Assembly (NCBI GenBank): GCA_003142355.1 | Contig: PLMF01000212.1 | Coordinates: 9,251 to 16,277 of the forward strand | Direction of reading: 5' to 3' | From: Bryobacterales bacterium | GTDB lineage: Bacteria > Acidobacteriota > Terriglobia > Bryobacterales > Bryobacteraceae | DNA length: 7,027 bases | Shown here: piece after piece, positions 1 through 5,757 of the stretch | How the letters are laid out: every line of letters starts with the position of its first letter | How positions within the stretch are numbered: position 1 is the first letter of the stretch | The notes under the pieces: model-generated | Told to the model about the DNA's origin: nothing | What the model saw: the letters and a program-made list of their open reading frames with translations, nothing else | Database searches by the model: none | Translations under genes and position numbers: made by a program

Positions 1-1248
1 ATGGAGATTACAGTTATGCTTCGCAGGTTTGTAGTACTCATGGCCGTGGCTCTTCCCATGGCCGTTGCGGCGGACGTGAAAGTGGTGGAGGAGATCGCCG
101 CCAAGATCAACAACGACATCATTACCCGCGGCGAACTGGAACACAGACGGCTTGCGATCGAGCAGGAACTGCGGCGGCAGGGCCTCACCGGCGCCAAGCT
201 GGCCGATGCCGTCAGGCAAGCGGAACGGGACGCGCTGCGCGACCAGATCGACCAGCTCCTGCTGGTGCAGAGGGGCAAGGACCTGGACATCAAGATCGAG
301 GCCGACGTGACCCGCCGGCTGGCGGAACTCCAGGTGCAGAACAACATTCGAGACCCCGATCAGTTTCAGGAGTTCATCCGCCAGCAGACCGGCATGCCGT
401 TCGAGGATTTCAAGCAGCAGTTGACAAACCAGATTCTCACGCAGCGGGTGGTCGGCCAGGAAATCGGCTCGCGCATCGCCATTGCGGAGCCGGAGATGCA
501 GAAGTACTACGAGGAGCACAAGAAGGACTACGTGCGTGAAGAGCAGGTATTCCTGAGCCAGATCCTGATCTCCACCGAAGGCAAGACCGAGGAGCAGGTC
601 GCCGCGGCGGAAAAGAAGGCCAAGGACCTTTCGGCGCGCGGGAAAAAGGGCGAGAAGTTCAGCGACCTGGCGCGCGACAACTCCGACGACACCGAGACCG
701 CCAAGGCCGGGGGCTTCATCGGCGGGTATAAGAAGGGCCTGTTGCTGAAGCAGATTGAAGATATTGTCTTCAAGGAGAAGAAGGGCTACGTCAGCGACCC
801 CATCAAGATCGAAAAGCCCGCCTGTTTCCTGGTTCTGAAAGTGGACGAGCGCTACGAGGCGGGCCAGGCGTCCTTTGAGGAAGTGAAAAGCGAAGTCGAA
901 GAACGCCTGCGGGAGCCGAAGATCGAACCCAAGGTGCGCGAGTACCTCACCCGGCTTCGGGCGGAAGCGTTCCTACAGATCCGAGAGGGCTATATCGACA
1001 GCGGCGCCGCGCCGGGCAAGGACACTCGCTGGCAGGACGTGGCCCAGTTGAAGCCGCAGACCACCACCAAGGAAGAAGTCGCCTCGCGCATCAGGAACCG
1101 GAAGAAGTTATTTGGACTGGTTCCCATCCCCGGCACCACCAGGCCCGCCGCCCCGGTTACGGAAGCGGCCATGGCGAAGTCAAAACCGGAGCGGCCACCC
1201 AAACCCGAGCCCAAACCGCTGCCGCCCATGCCGCCCATCCGACAATGA
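1..1248 (+). CDS. SurA-like periplasmic peptidyl-prolyl cis-trans isomerase (PpiC/parvulin type)
   Basis: This is probably an envelope chaperone and prolyl isomerase that helps exported or outer-membrane proteins fold. The N-terminus carries a signal peptide: MLRR, then a hydrophobic run (residues 11-23), with likely cleavage near AVA-A-D at 23/24. Residues ~28-165 look like a helical SurA N-terminal domain, including the AKINNDIITRGEL stretch typical of the family. Residues ~180-285 are a PpiC rotamase domain, with the LSQILI strand, FSDLARDNSDD, the GGFIGGY turn and a closing FLVLKVDE strand. The last ~30 residues are a proline- and lysine-rich tail with no recognised domain. The frame is open from base 1. 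A GGAG at 3-6 lies 9 nt before the ATG at 16, and that start gives a cleaner signal peptide, so position 16 may be the true start. The stop overlaps the next gene's ATG by 4 nt. Only one rotamase domain is present, whereas E. coli SurA has two, so the exact orthology is uncertain. Confidence 0.9.
   Translation: MEITVMLRRFVVLMAVALPMAVAADVKVVEEIAAKINNDIITRGELEHRRLAIEQELRRQGLTGAKLADAVRQAERDALRDQIDQLLLVQRGKDLDIKIEADVTRRLAELQVQNNIRDPDQFQEFIRQQTGMPFEDFKQQLTNQILTQRVVGQEIGSRIAIAEPEMQKYYEEHKKDYVREEQVFLSQILISTEGKTEEQVAAAEKKAKDLSARGKKGEKFSDLARDNSDDTETAKAGGFIGGYKKGLLLKQIEDIVFKEKKGYVSDPIKIEKPACFLVLKVDERYEAGQASFEEVKSEVEERLREPKIEPKVREYLTRLRAEAFLQIREGYIDSGAAPGKDTRWQDVAQLKPQTTTKEEVASRIRNRKKLFGLVPIPGTTRPAAPVTEAAMAKSKPERPPKPEPKPLPPMPPIRQ
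3..6 (+). promoter_or_regulatory. Candidate Shine-Dalgarno GGAG for the chaperone gene
   Basis: GGAG sits 9 nt upstream of the ATG at 16. If it is used, translation starts at MLRRF rather than at the ATG at base 1. Bases upstream of the window cannot be seen, so a different site for the ATG at 1 is not excluded. Confidence 0.45.
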
Positions 1249-2327
1249 AATCCCCCTATGTGAACGAACTCGAGCCGAACCGGGTGATCGCCACCAGTTT
1301 CCTGGTTCGCTCCAAGGAGATTCGCCAGAAGAAGACCGGCGAACCTTTCCTCTCGCTGCTGCTTGGCGACCGCACGGGCCAGGTGGACGCCAAGATGTGG
1401 GACAACGTCGCCAATGTGCTGGACGCCTTCGACCGCGACGATTTCGTCAAGGTCAAGGGCCTGGTCCAGGTCTACCAGAACCGGCCGCAGATCACCATCC
1501 ACAACGTGCGCCGGATGGACGACAGCGAAATCGATTTCGCCGATTACTTCCCCTCCTCGCGCCGCGACCCGGGGGAGATGTGGACGGAGCTGCGCGCAAC
1601 CGTCGCCGCCATCGGCAATCCTCACCTGAAGGCGCTGGTGGAAGCGCTGCTGGACGACGAGGACGTGGCGCGCCGGATGCGCCGCGCGCCGGCCGCCAAG
1701 CAGATCCATCACGCCTACCTGGGCGGCCTGCTCGAGCACGTGCTATCGCTATGCGCACTGGCGCGCATGGTGGCGGCGCACTATCCCAACATCGACTACG
1801 ACCTGCTGCTGGCCGGCGTGGTGTTGCACGATATCGGCAAGATTTACGAGCTGAATTACGAGCGCGGCTTCTCCTATTCCGATGACGGGCAACTGCTCGG
1901 CCACATGACGATCGCCCTGCGCATGGTGGCGGACAAACTGCGCGCCCTGCCGGATTTCCCCCCGCTCCTGCGCACGCTGCTGGAGCACATGATCCTGAGC
2001 CATCACGGGCAGCTCGAGTTCGGCTCGCCCAAGCTGCCGCAGTTTCCCGAAGCGCTGCTGCTGCACTACCTGGACGATATGGATTCCAAAATGGAGTGCA
2101 TGCGCGCGCTGATTGAAAACGACCGCCAGGTGGAAGGCTGCTTCACCGGCTGGAACACCGCGTTGGAGCGCGCGGCGCTCAAAAAGGACCGCTATTTGAA
2201 GGGGAAAGCACCCGGCCCAGAGGGTGCCCCGCCCAAGCCGGCAGCCGAAGAACCCGAAGCGGACTCGCCTTTTGGCGGCAAGCTGAAGCAGGCGCTCCAG
2301 CCCGCGGATCCGAAACAGGAAAGCTGA
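1245..2327 (+). CDS. OB-fold/HD-domain 3'-5' exoribonuclease, YhaM-like
   Basis: This is a predicted cytoplasmic metal-dependent nuclease of the YhaM type, which trims RNA (and in some members single-stranded DNA) from the 3' end. Residues ~12-90 form an OB-fold nucleic-acid-binding domain: VIATSFLVRSKEIRQKKTG, GDRTGQVDAKMWD, then VKVKGLVQVYQNRPQITI. Residues ~155-290 form the HD phosphohydrolase domain. Likely metal ligands are H165 in GLLEH, the H195-D196 pair in LHDIGK, H220, H253/H254 in SHHG, and an aspartate in LDDMDSK (277-280). The OB-then-HD order is the family's normal architecture. After ~residue 320 a proline/alanine/glutamate-rich tail follows and looks disordered. The start ATG overlaps the previous stop (ATGA) and no Shine-Dalgarno is visible, so translation is probably coupled. 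The family assignment is strong, but the substrate in this organism is inferred. YhaM itself was characterised in Firmicutes. Confidence 0.9.
   Translation: MKSPYVNELEPNRVIATSFLVRSKEIRQKKTGEPFLSLLLGDRTGQVDAKMWDNVANVLDAFDRDDFVKVKGLVQVYQNRPQITIHNVRRMDDSEIDFADYFPSSRRDPGEMWTELRATVAAIGNPHLKALVEALLDDEDVARRMRRAPAAKQIHHAYLGGLLEHVLSLCALARMVAAHYPNIDYDLLLAGVVLHDIGKIYELNYERGFSYSDDGQLLGHMTIALRMVADKLRALPDFPPLLRTLLEHMILSHHGQLEFGSPKLPQFPEALLLHYLDDMDSKMECMRALIENDRQVEGCFTGWNTALERAALKKDRYLKGKAPGPEGAPPKPAAEEPEADSPFGGKLKQALQPADPKQES
2317..2320 (+). promoter_or_regulatory. Shine-Dalgarno AGGA for the BlaI-type gene
   Basis: AGGA lies 6 nt before the ATG at 2327, inside the last codons of the HD nuclease gene. It supports this start and suggests the repressor gene can be loaded by ribosomes independently, despite the 1-nt TGATG overlap. 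Confidence 0.55.
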
Positions 2328-2713
2328 TGCCGAAAGCCGCGCGCGATATCCCTCCGCCGCTCGAGCTGGCCTGCCTGAAGGCGCTCTGGTCGCTTCAGGA
2401 AGGCAACGTGAAAGACGTGCAGCGGATCGTGGCGCAATCCAGGCCGCTGGCCTATACCACCATCATGACCGTGCTCGAGCGCTTGGTGCGCAAGGGAAAA
2501 CTGGCGCGCCGCAAGGTGGGGCGGGCGTTCGTCTACTCGCCCGTGGCCTCGCGCGATGCCATGCGCCGCGTCGCCATTCACGAGCTGCTGGAAGGCTTCT
2601 TCGACGGGTCGGAAGCGGAGCTGATAGAGTTCCTCCGCGGCGCCGGGCGGCCGTCCGTCCCCGCCCCGGCGCGCGTGGAAGAACCGGGGCGCATCGACAC
2701 TGTGCTGCTGTAG
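2327..2713 (+). CDS. BlaI/MecI/CopY-family transcriptional repressor
   Basis: This is a winged-helix DNA-binding protein of the penicillinase-repressor family. Residues ~10-72 are the DNA-binding domain: PLELACLKALW, the recognition-helix block AYTTIMTVLERLVRKG (42-57), and the wing KVGRAFVYSP (63-72). Residues ~78-104 (RRVAIHELLEGFFDGSEAEL) match the family's helical dimerisation region. The final ~24 residues are proline- and alanine-rich and not conserved. At 128 aa the protein has the normal family length. In the classical system BlaI is paired with a BlaR1/M56 membrane sensor protease that cleaves it. No such partner is visible here; the neighbours are a nuclease upstream and rmuC 2 nt downstream. 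The regulated genes and any inducing signal therefore cannot be told from this window. Autoregulation is possible, but no operator was identified, and the promoter of the gene string lies outside the window. Confidence 0.9.
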   Translation: MPKAARDIPPPLELACLKALWSLQEGNVKDVQRIVAQSRPLAYTTIMTVLERLVRKGKLARRKVGRAFVYSPVASRDAMRRVAIHELLEGFFDGSEAELIEFLRGAGRPSVPAPARVEEPGRIDTVLL

Positions 2714-2715
2714 AT

Positions 2716-3861
2716 ATGCAAAGCATTCTGCCGGTCCTGTGTTTTATCGCCGGTTTCGCGCTGGCGTGGCTGGTACTGCGCTGGCGCAAGCAGGAAACCG
2801 AGTCGGCCTTCAAAGCGCTTTCCGCCGACGCCCTGGCGCGCAACAACCAGGCCTTCCTCGATCTGGCCCGCGCCACCCTGGCGCAGACCCAGGAGGCCGC
2901 GCGTGGCGACCTGGAAATGCGGCAGCAGGCCATCGTCGAACTGGTGGCCCCGGTTCGCAGCTCGCTCGACAAAGTCGATTCCCAAATTCAGGAGTTGGAA
3001 AAAGCCCGCGCCGGCGCCTACGCCGGGCTCCACGAGCAGGTCCGCAGCCTGGTGGAAACCGAGACGCAGCTTCGCGCCGAAACCGGCAAGCTGGTCACCG
3101 CGCTGCGCACGCCCGGGGTGCGCGGCCGATGGGGCGAGATCCAATTGCGCCGCGTGGTGGAGATGGCCGGCATGCTGGACCACTGCGATTTCGTCACGCA
3201 AGCCGCCGTCGATTCCGAGGAAGGCCGTCTGCGCCCCGATCTGCTGGTGCGCCTGCCCGCGGGCAAAATCGTCGTGGTGGATGCCAAGACGCCGCTCGAC
3301 GGCTACCTCCAGGCCATCGAAGCCCCCGACGAGCAGACCCGCAAGGCGCGCCTCGCCGACCACGCGCGCCAGGTGCGCGCCCACCTGGTGGCGCTGGGCC
3401 GCAAATCCTACTGGGAGCAGTTCGACCACGCGCCCGAATTCGCGGTCCTGTTTCTGCCCGGCGAGTGTTTCTTCAGCGCCGCGCTCGAGAGCGACCCCTC
3501 GCTGATCGAATTCGGCGTGGGGCAGAACATCATCCTGGCGACCCCCACCACGCTGATCGCGCTACTGCGCGCCGTGGCCTACGGCTGGCGCCAGGAGGAC
3601 CTGGCGCAAAACGCGGCCGAGATCAGCGCGCTGGGCAAAGACCTTTTCAAACGCCTTTCCGACATGGGCGACCACCTGAACAAGGTGGGAAAGGGCCTGG
3701 AGCGCGCGGTGGAAGCGTACAACGCCGCGGTAGGATCGCTCGAAGCCCGTGTGATGGTGACCGCGCGCAAGTTCGCCGATCTGAAAACCACTCCACTGGG
3801 CGTGGAGATCGCCGAACTGGAGCCGGTGGAGAAGAGCGTGCGCGCGGTACAGGGGCAATAG
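2716..3861 (+). CDS. rmuC: RmuC-family DNA recombination protein
   Basis: RmuC family members limit certain DNA rearrangements (inverted-repeat recombination in E. coli) and carry a restriction-endonuclease-like fold. Residues ~4-21 form an N-terminal membrane anchor (ILPVLCFIAGFALAWLVL), followed by a basic WRK. Residues ~28-125 are a long helical, probably coiled-coil stalk. Residues ~128-345 are the RmuC core: LRTPGVRGRWGEIQL, RPDLLVRLP, VVVDAKTPLDGY, then EFAVLFLPGE and ATPTTLIALLRAVAYGW. D175 and the D189-x-K191 pair fit a PD-(D/E)xK nuclease centre. The 381-aa length is slightly shorter than E. coli RmuC. The start lies 2 nt after the BlaI-type stop with no clear Shine-Dalgarno, so coupling is likely. 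It is the last gene of the + strand string and converges on the vapC gene. Nuclease activity is predicted for the family and is not shown by this sequence alone. Confidence 0.92.
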   Translation: MQSILPVLCFIAGFALAWLVLRWRKQETESAFKALSADALARNNQAFLDLARATLAQTQEAARGDLEMRQQAIVELVAPVRSSLDKVDSQIQELEKARAGAYAGLHEQVRSLVETETQLRAETGKLVTALRTPGVRGRWGEIQLRRVVEMAGMLDHCDFVTQAAVDSEEGRLRPDLLVRLPAGKIVVVDAKTPLDGYLQAIEAPDEQTRKARLADHARQVRAHLVALGRKSYWEQFDHAPEFAVLFLPGECFFSAALESDPSLIEFGVGQNIILATPTTLIALLRAVAYGWRQEDLAQNAAEISALGKDLFKRLSDMGDHLNKVGKGLERAVEAYNAAVGSLEARVMVTARKFADLKTTPLGVEIAELEPVEKSVRAVQGQ

Positions 3862-4002
3862 CGTGTCCCGCAAAACCGCTATTCACCGCAGCGGGATGAG
3901 GACCCTGGTGGAGTACACCGCAGCTTCATGGGACGAGATCCCGATCCGCAGGCGCTGCTGGAGAGATCGGGCCTGGCGTGAGCGATGATTTCTTCTTGTG
4001 GG
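3862..4002 (+). other. Intergenic stretch after rmuC, no convincing gene
   Basis: Just after the rmuC stop, TCCCGC (3866-3871) and GCGGGA (3891-3896) can pair across a 19-nt loop, with a smaller CCGC-A-GCGG palindrome inside. There is no T-run after it, so it is at best a weak terminator candidate. The rest shows no homology I recognise. A 41-codon GTG-started frame (3863-3988) has no recognisable motif. Confidence 0.3.
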
Positions 4003-4070
4003 GCCGGATGGCATCCGGCGCGGCGATTGGCAATCGCCGCCGGGCCGGGCCTCACTCGGCCCGCGGCGGC
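4003..4070. repeat. Three adjacent palindromes between convergent genes
   Basis: Three dyads lie end to end. The first is GCCGGATG-G-CATCCGGC (4003-4019), a perfect 8-bp repeat with a 1-nt centre. The second is GCGGCGATTG-G-CAATCGCCGC (4020-4040), perfect over 10 bp with a 1-nt centre. The third pairs GCCGCCG (4036-4042) with CGGCGGC (4064-4070) and CGGGCC (4046-4051) with GGCCCG (4058-4063) around the loop TCACTC. Dyads 1 and 2 share the central TGGCA. The block ends 2 nt before the vapC stop codon and about 140 nt after the rmuC stop. No T-run follows on either strand, so it is not a textbook Rho-independent terminator. It may be a dispersed REP-like element or a bidirectional barrier; that is inference. 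Confidence 0.6.
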
Positions 4071-4072
4071 CT

Positions 4073-4468
4073 TCACGCCGCGGTCACGTCCGTTTTCGGA
4101 AAGTCAGCGCCCTGGAACAGAAGTGGTTCCCCTGAAACCTTCGAAAGCGCATAGGCGCAGCAATCGCAGAAATTCAGACCCGCGGGATGATTGCCCTTCC
4201 CGTACCTCCTCCACGCGCTCCGTGCCTCGTCCGCCAGTTCCGGCGTGAACGGCACGATATCGATCTTCGCCCTGTGTAGCAGCAGGTCAAATTCGCGCCC
4301 GCCTTGGTCGCCCTTCCGCGCTTCGATTACGATCGCGGACTCCAAAGCGTTGACGGCCGATATCAAGCGCACCGGATCGCTGGCGATGGAATCGATGAAG
4401 CGTTCAAACCCCGGTTCCTCCAGTAAAATCGCAATAATGGCCGATGTGTCTATCACCATTTGGATCAC
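4073..4468 (-). CDS. vapC: VapC-family PIN-domain toxin ribonuclease
   Basis: This is the toxin of a type II toxin-antitoxin pair. PIN-domain VapC proteins are Mg2+-dependent RNases, many of which cut tRNA or rRNA, and they are neutralised by the cognate VapB. The single PIN domain fills all 131 aa. Visible acidic residues are D7 in VIDTSA, E43 in [13 protein letters not shown]102 in [10 protein letters not shown], and D122/D127 in GADFPKTDV, which fits the PIN active-site pattern. The GNHPAGLNF and GEPLLFQG blocks are typical of the VapC group that pairs with Rv0623-type antitoxins. The start is GTG at 4468, overlapping the vapB stop as GTGA. An ATG at 4459 is the alternative and would still keep D7. 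Residue 101, commonly glycine here, is cysteine, giving a C-D-C-C cluster around a catalytic aspartate. A broken copy of this gene lies at about 5600-5757. The RNA target is unknown. Confidence 0.93.
   Translation of the reverse strand: MIQMVIDTSAIIAILLEEPGFERFIDSIASDPVRLISAVNALESAIVIEARKGDQGGREFDLLLHRAKIDIVPFTPELADEARSAWRRYGKGNHPAGLNFCDCCAYALSKVSGEPLLFQGADFPKTDVTAA
4191..4290. repeat. Direct repeat, copy A (inside intact vapC)
   Basis: This 100-bp segment aligns without gaps to 5631-5730 with 86 identical bases, counted by hand. It encodes the middle of VapC, from the DLLLH region through KGNHPAG. Both copies lie in the same orientation and enclose about 1.3 kb holding vapB and the DUF433/DUF5615 pair. 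Confidence 0.85.
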
Positions 4469-4719
4469 GCCGGCAAACCGTGCTCGTCAAAGCCGATGAT
4501 CTCTTCGGGGCTGCGCTTGTCATAGTCCGGCAGAGCCGCGCACCGCTCGCTGATGGCTCTCAGTTCTTCCGCCAGGCGCGGCGCGAGACGGCGCCCCGTC
4601 TCACGTTTCAGTTGCTCCCGGAGCGCATTCACTACGGCATCGGTAATCGATTGGCCGGTGCGCGCGGCCAGCGCGCGCGCCAACTCGTCGGCCTGAGCGT
4701 TCTTGATGTTCAAAGCCAT
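4465..4719 (-). CDS. vapB: VapB antitoxin, Rv0623-like transcription factor family
   Basis: This is the antitoxin for the VapC encoded immediately downstream. It is expected to bind and silence the toxin and to repress its own operon with it. The N-terminus [20 protein letters not shown] followed by [15 protein letters not shown] is the family's ribbon-helix-helix-type DNA-binding part (residues ~1-38). The C-terminal part [19 protein letters not shown] (65-83) is the conserved toxin-contacting tail of Rv0623-type antitoxins. At 84 aa the length is normal. An AGGAAG lies 9 nt before the ATG and supports the start at 4719. The stop overlaps the vapC GTG by 4 nt, the usual antitoxin-first, coupled arrangement. 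Autorepression is known for the family; no specific operator is proven here. Confidence 0.93.
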   Translation of the reverse strand: MALNIKNAQADELARALAARTGQSITDAVVNALREQLKRETGRRLAPRLAEELRAISERCAALPDYDKRSPEEIIGFDEHGLPA

Positions 4720-4838
4720 TTACAGATTCTTCCTGAATATGTGCTTTCTTCCTAAGCGATATGATAACACGGCACATCGCGGAAGCCAGATACCAGGGAT
4801 AGCGGTTTCGCATACCAGACGGCCCGGTGCGCCTACCG
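4720..4838 (-). promoter_or_regulatory. vapBC upstream region with a weak -10-like hexamer
   Basis: The 119 nt between the DUF5615 stop and vapB contain TATCAT on the - strand (4761-4766), which could be a -10 element. No good -35 lies 16-18 nt upstream. Two direct copies of AGGAAGAA (4727-4734 and 4746-4753) lie between it and the gene and could be an operator. The stretch is visibly more AT-rich than its surroundings, as expected for a promoter. Confidence 0.35.
4729..4734 (-). promoter_or_regulatory. Shine-Dalgarno AGGAAG for vapB
   Basis: AGGAAG on the - strand sits 9 nt before the vapB ATG. The octamer AGGAAGAA recurs 19 nt further upstream (4746-4753). Only the proximal copy is placed to act as a ribosome binding site. 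Confidence 0.6.
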
Positions 4839-5201
4839 TCAACCCCAGTTGCCGAGAAACTCGACTTGGTTCCGCATGCTGGCGGCGGCCGTGGTAGCGC
4901 GAAGACGCAAGATGCGGCGCAACTGCTCGCCGACCGAGAACCGCTGCTGCGGCGCTAGAATCATTCCGGCGTGCTCTCGCCCAGCACCGGCCCACTCCAT
5001 GTAAAGCCGATAGAAATCCGACACGTTGAACGTGTAGAGGACACACCCGTGTTCGGAAGCGAAGGCCAACTGTTGCTCGTCGGACCTCGCGGTGAGACCA
5101 GCGTCCGAAGGCGTGATCACGGTTATGCCACGCGAACGAAGAGCCTCGACAAGATCGCTGTCCATCGCGTCCTCGTCGATGTAGATCTTGATCCGGCTCA
5201 C
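4839..5201 (-). CDS. DUF5615 PIN-like toxin
   Basis: This is the predicted toxin half of a DUF433/DUF5615 module. The DUF5615 family is considered PIN-like, so RNase activity is expected but is an inference from fold. Family features are IYIDEDAMDSDLVEALRSRG (residues 6-25) with acidic D9-E10-D11, the DAGLTARSDEQQLAFA block (33-48) with D41-E42, and VLYTFNVSDFYRL (54-66) with N59 and D62. REHAGMILAPQQRFSVGE (75-92) and a C-terminal VEFLGNW complete the match. The 120-aa length is normal. The GTG start lies 9 nt after the stop of the DUF433 gene. No Shine-Dalgarno is visible there, so translation is probably coupled to the antitoxin. The next gene, vapB, starts 119 nt downstream with its own ribosome binding site, so this pair looks like a separate unit from vapBC. 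Confidence 0.88.
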   Translation of the reverse strand: MSRIKIYIDEDAMDSDLVEALRSRGITVITPSDAGLTARSDEQQLAFASEHGCVLYTFNVSDFYRLYMEWAGAGREHAGMILAPQQRFSVGEQLRRILRLRATTAAASMRNQVEFLGNWG

Positions 5202-5210
5202 AGGTGGGGA

Positions 5211-5492
5211 TCAGCGCCTGTGCTGCGCTTCGAGGGCCTCTGTCTCCCGCGCCTCGGATTCCAGGTCCCGGTCGATCTCCGCCTGGTTGGCGTGATAGTA
5301 GGCAAGAGCCGCATGAACCTGCGCCAGCGAAAGGTGGCCAAATTTCCGCGCGATTTCCTCCGGAATCAGGCCCATGTTGTGCCACTGAGCGATCCGGCGA
5401 ACCGATACGCCCGTCCCGGCAATGCACGGCCGGCCGCCGCGGATCTCGGGACGTCGAGAGATCAAGCTGCCTATCTCGGTGACGGTTGCCAT
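5211..5492 (-). CDS. DUF433-family antitoxin
   Basis: This is the predicted antitoxin partner of the DUF5615 protein encoded 9 nt downstream. The conserved DUF433 signature GGRPCIAGTGVSVRRIAQW spans residues 19-37. It is followed by the helix-turn-helix-like segment GLIPEEIARKFGHLSLAQV (41-59) and AALAYYHANQAEID (61-74), so DNA binding and autoregulation are plausible. The last ~20 residues are charged (SEARETEALEAQHRR) and probably form the toxin-binding helix; that last point is inference. The 93-aa length fits family members with a C-terminal extension. The ATG at 5492 starts the natural N-terminus, but no Shine-Dalgarno precedes it. A TATACT lies 8 nt upstream of the ATG, which could give a very short or absent leader. 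Confidence 0.88.
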   Translation of the reverse strand: MATVTEIGSLISRRPEIRGGRPCIAGTGVSVRRIAQWHNMGLIPEEIARKFGHLSLAQVHAALAYYHANQAEIDRDLESEARETEALEAQHRR

Positions 5493-5500
5493 CGACTTCG

Positions 5501-5506
5501 AGTATA
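5501..5506 (-). promoter_or_regulatory. Candidate -10 (TATACT) for the DUF433/DUF5615 pair
   Basis: TATACT on the - strand matches the -10 consensus at five of six positions and ends 8 nt before the ATG at 5492. Initiation from it would begin at or within a few bases of the start codon. No -35 hexamer with good spacing was found, so this is tentative. Confidence 0.35.
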
Positions 5507-5599
5507 ACGCACGAGAACCGCGTCGCCTCGGTGAAGTTGAACTCCCGCTTCTTCATGGCGGGCGCCACCATGTCGCACGTCTCTTCTCCCGACGAGCGC

Positions 5600-5757
5600 A
5601 CCGCCGCGGAAACTCAGCCCCGCCGGGTGATTGCCCTTCCCGAACTTCCTCCACGCGCTCCTGGCCTCGTCCGCCAGTTCCGGCGTAAACACCACGGTAT
5701 CGACCCTGGCCTTATGTACCAGCAGGTCAAGCTCACCGGGCGGCGCAGCCCCGCGCG
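5600..5757 (-). pseudogene. vapC remnant (truncated, frameshifted)
   Basis: The middle of a VapC survives here. In one frame (5609-5734) 32 of 42 residues match residues 59-100 of the intact VapC at 4073-4468, including [14 protein letters not shown] and GKGNHPAGL. The N-terminal part with the first catalytic aspartate and glutamate is absent. Immediately after AGLSF the expected D-C-x-A-Y-A-L block is replaced by RGGALVG, so the third catalytic aspartate is lost. In another frame near 5600 a weak SSGEE resembles the VSGEP of the intact protein, which suggests a frameshift followed by decay to about 5510. No vapB remnant lies upstream; the PEP-CTERM gene ends 45 nt away. Divergence from the intact copy argues for an old duplication or for two related modules, one of which decayed. 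It is not expected to be a functional toxin. Confidence 0.85.
5631..5730. repeat. Direct repeat, copy B (inside the vapC remnant)
   Basis: This is the partner of copy A at 4191-4290, with 86 of 100 bases identical, no gaps and the same orientation. Beyond its ends the match fades quickly on the 5740 side and more gradually on the 5610 side. Confidence 0.85.

Noticed and set aside
990..1739. - strand frame of 249 codons opposite the chaperone and HD genes
   Set aside because: It spans the junction of two real genes on the other strand and has no domain or ribosome binding site.
2578..3429. Long open frame on the - strand (283 codons) opposite rmuC
   Set aside because: It lies wholly antisense to the well-supported BlaI-type and RmuC genes, has no recognisable domain, and is the kind of long shadow frame expected in GC-rich DNA.
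3866..3896. TCCCGC/GCGGGA pair as an rmuC terminator
   Set aside because: The 6-bp stem has a 19-nt loop and no T-run follows, so it does not meet the usual Rho-independent pattern.
2739..3899. Long + strand frame (386 codons) overlapping rmuC in another frame
   Set aside because: Its composition is dominated by R, G, A and P, which is typical of an out-of-frame reading of a GC-rich gene. The RmuC frame carries clear family motifs.
3863..3988. Small GTG-started frame of 41 codons after rmuC
   Set aside because: There is no ribosome binding site and no recognisable motif, and its composition is arginine- and tryptophan-rich. It could be a remnant but nothing supports a function.
4720..5601. 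- strand frame of 293 codons through the DUF433/DUF5615 region
   Set aside because: It overlaps two genes with clear family signatures in another frame. Its first residues only reflect the frameshifted vapC remnant.
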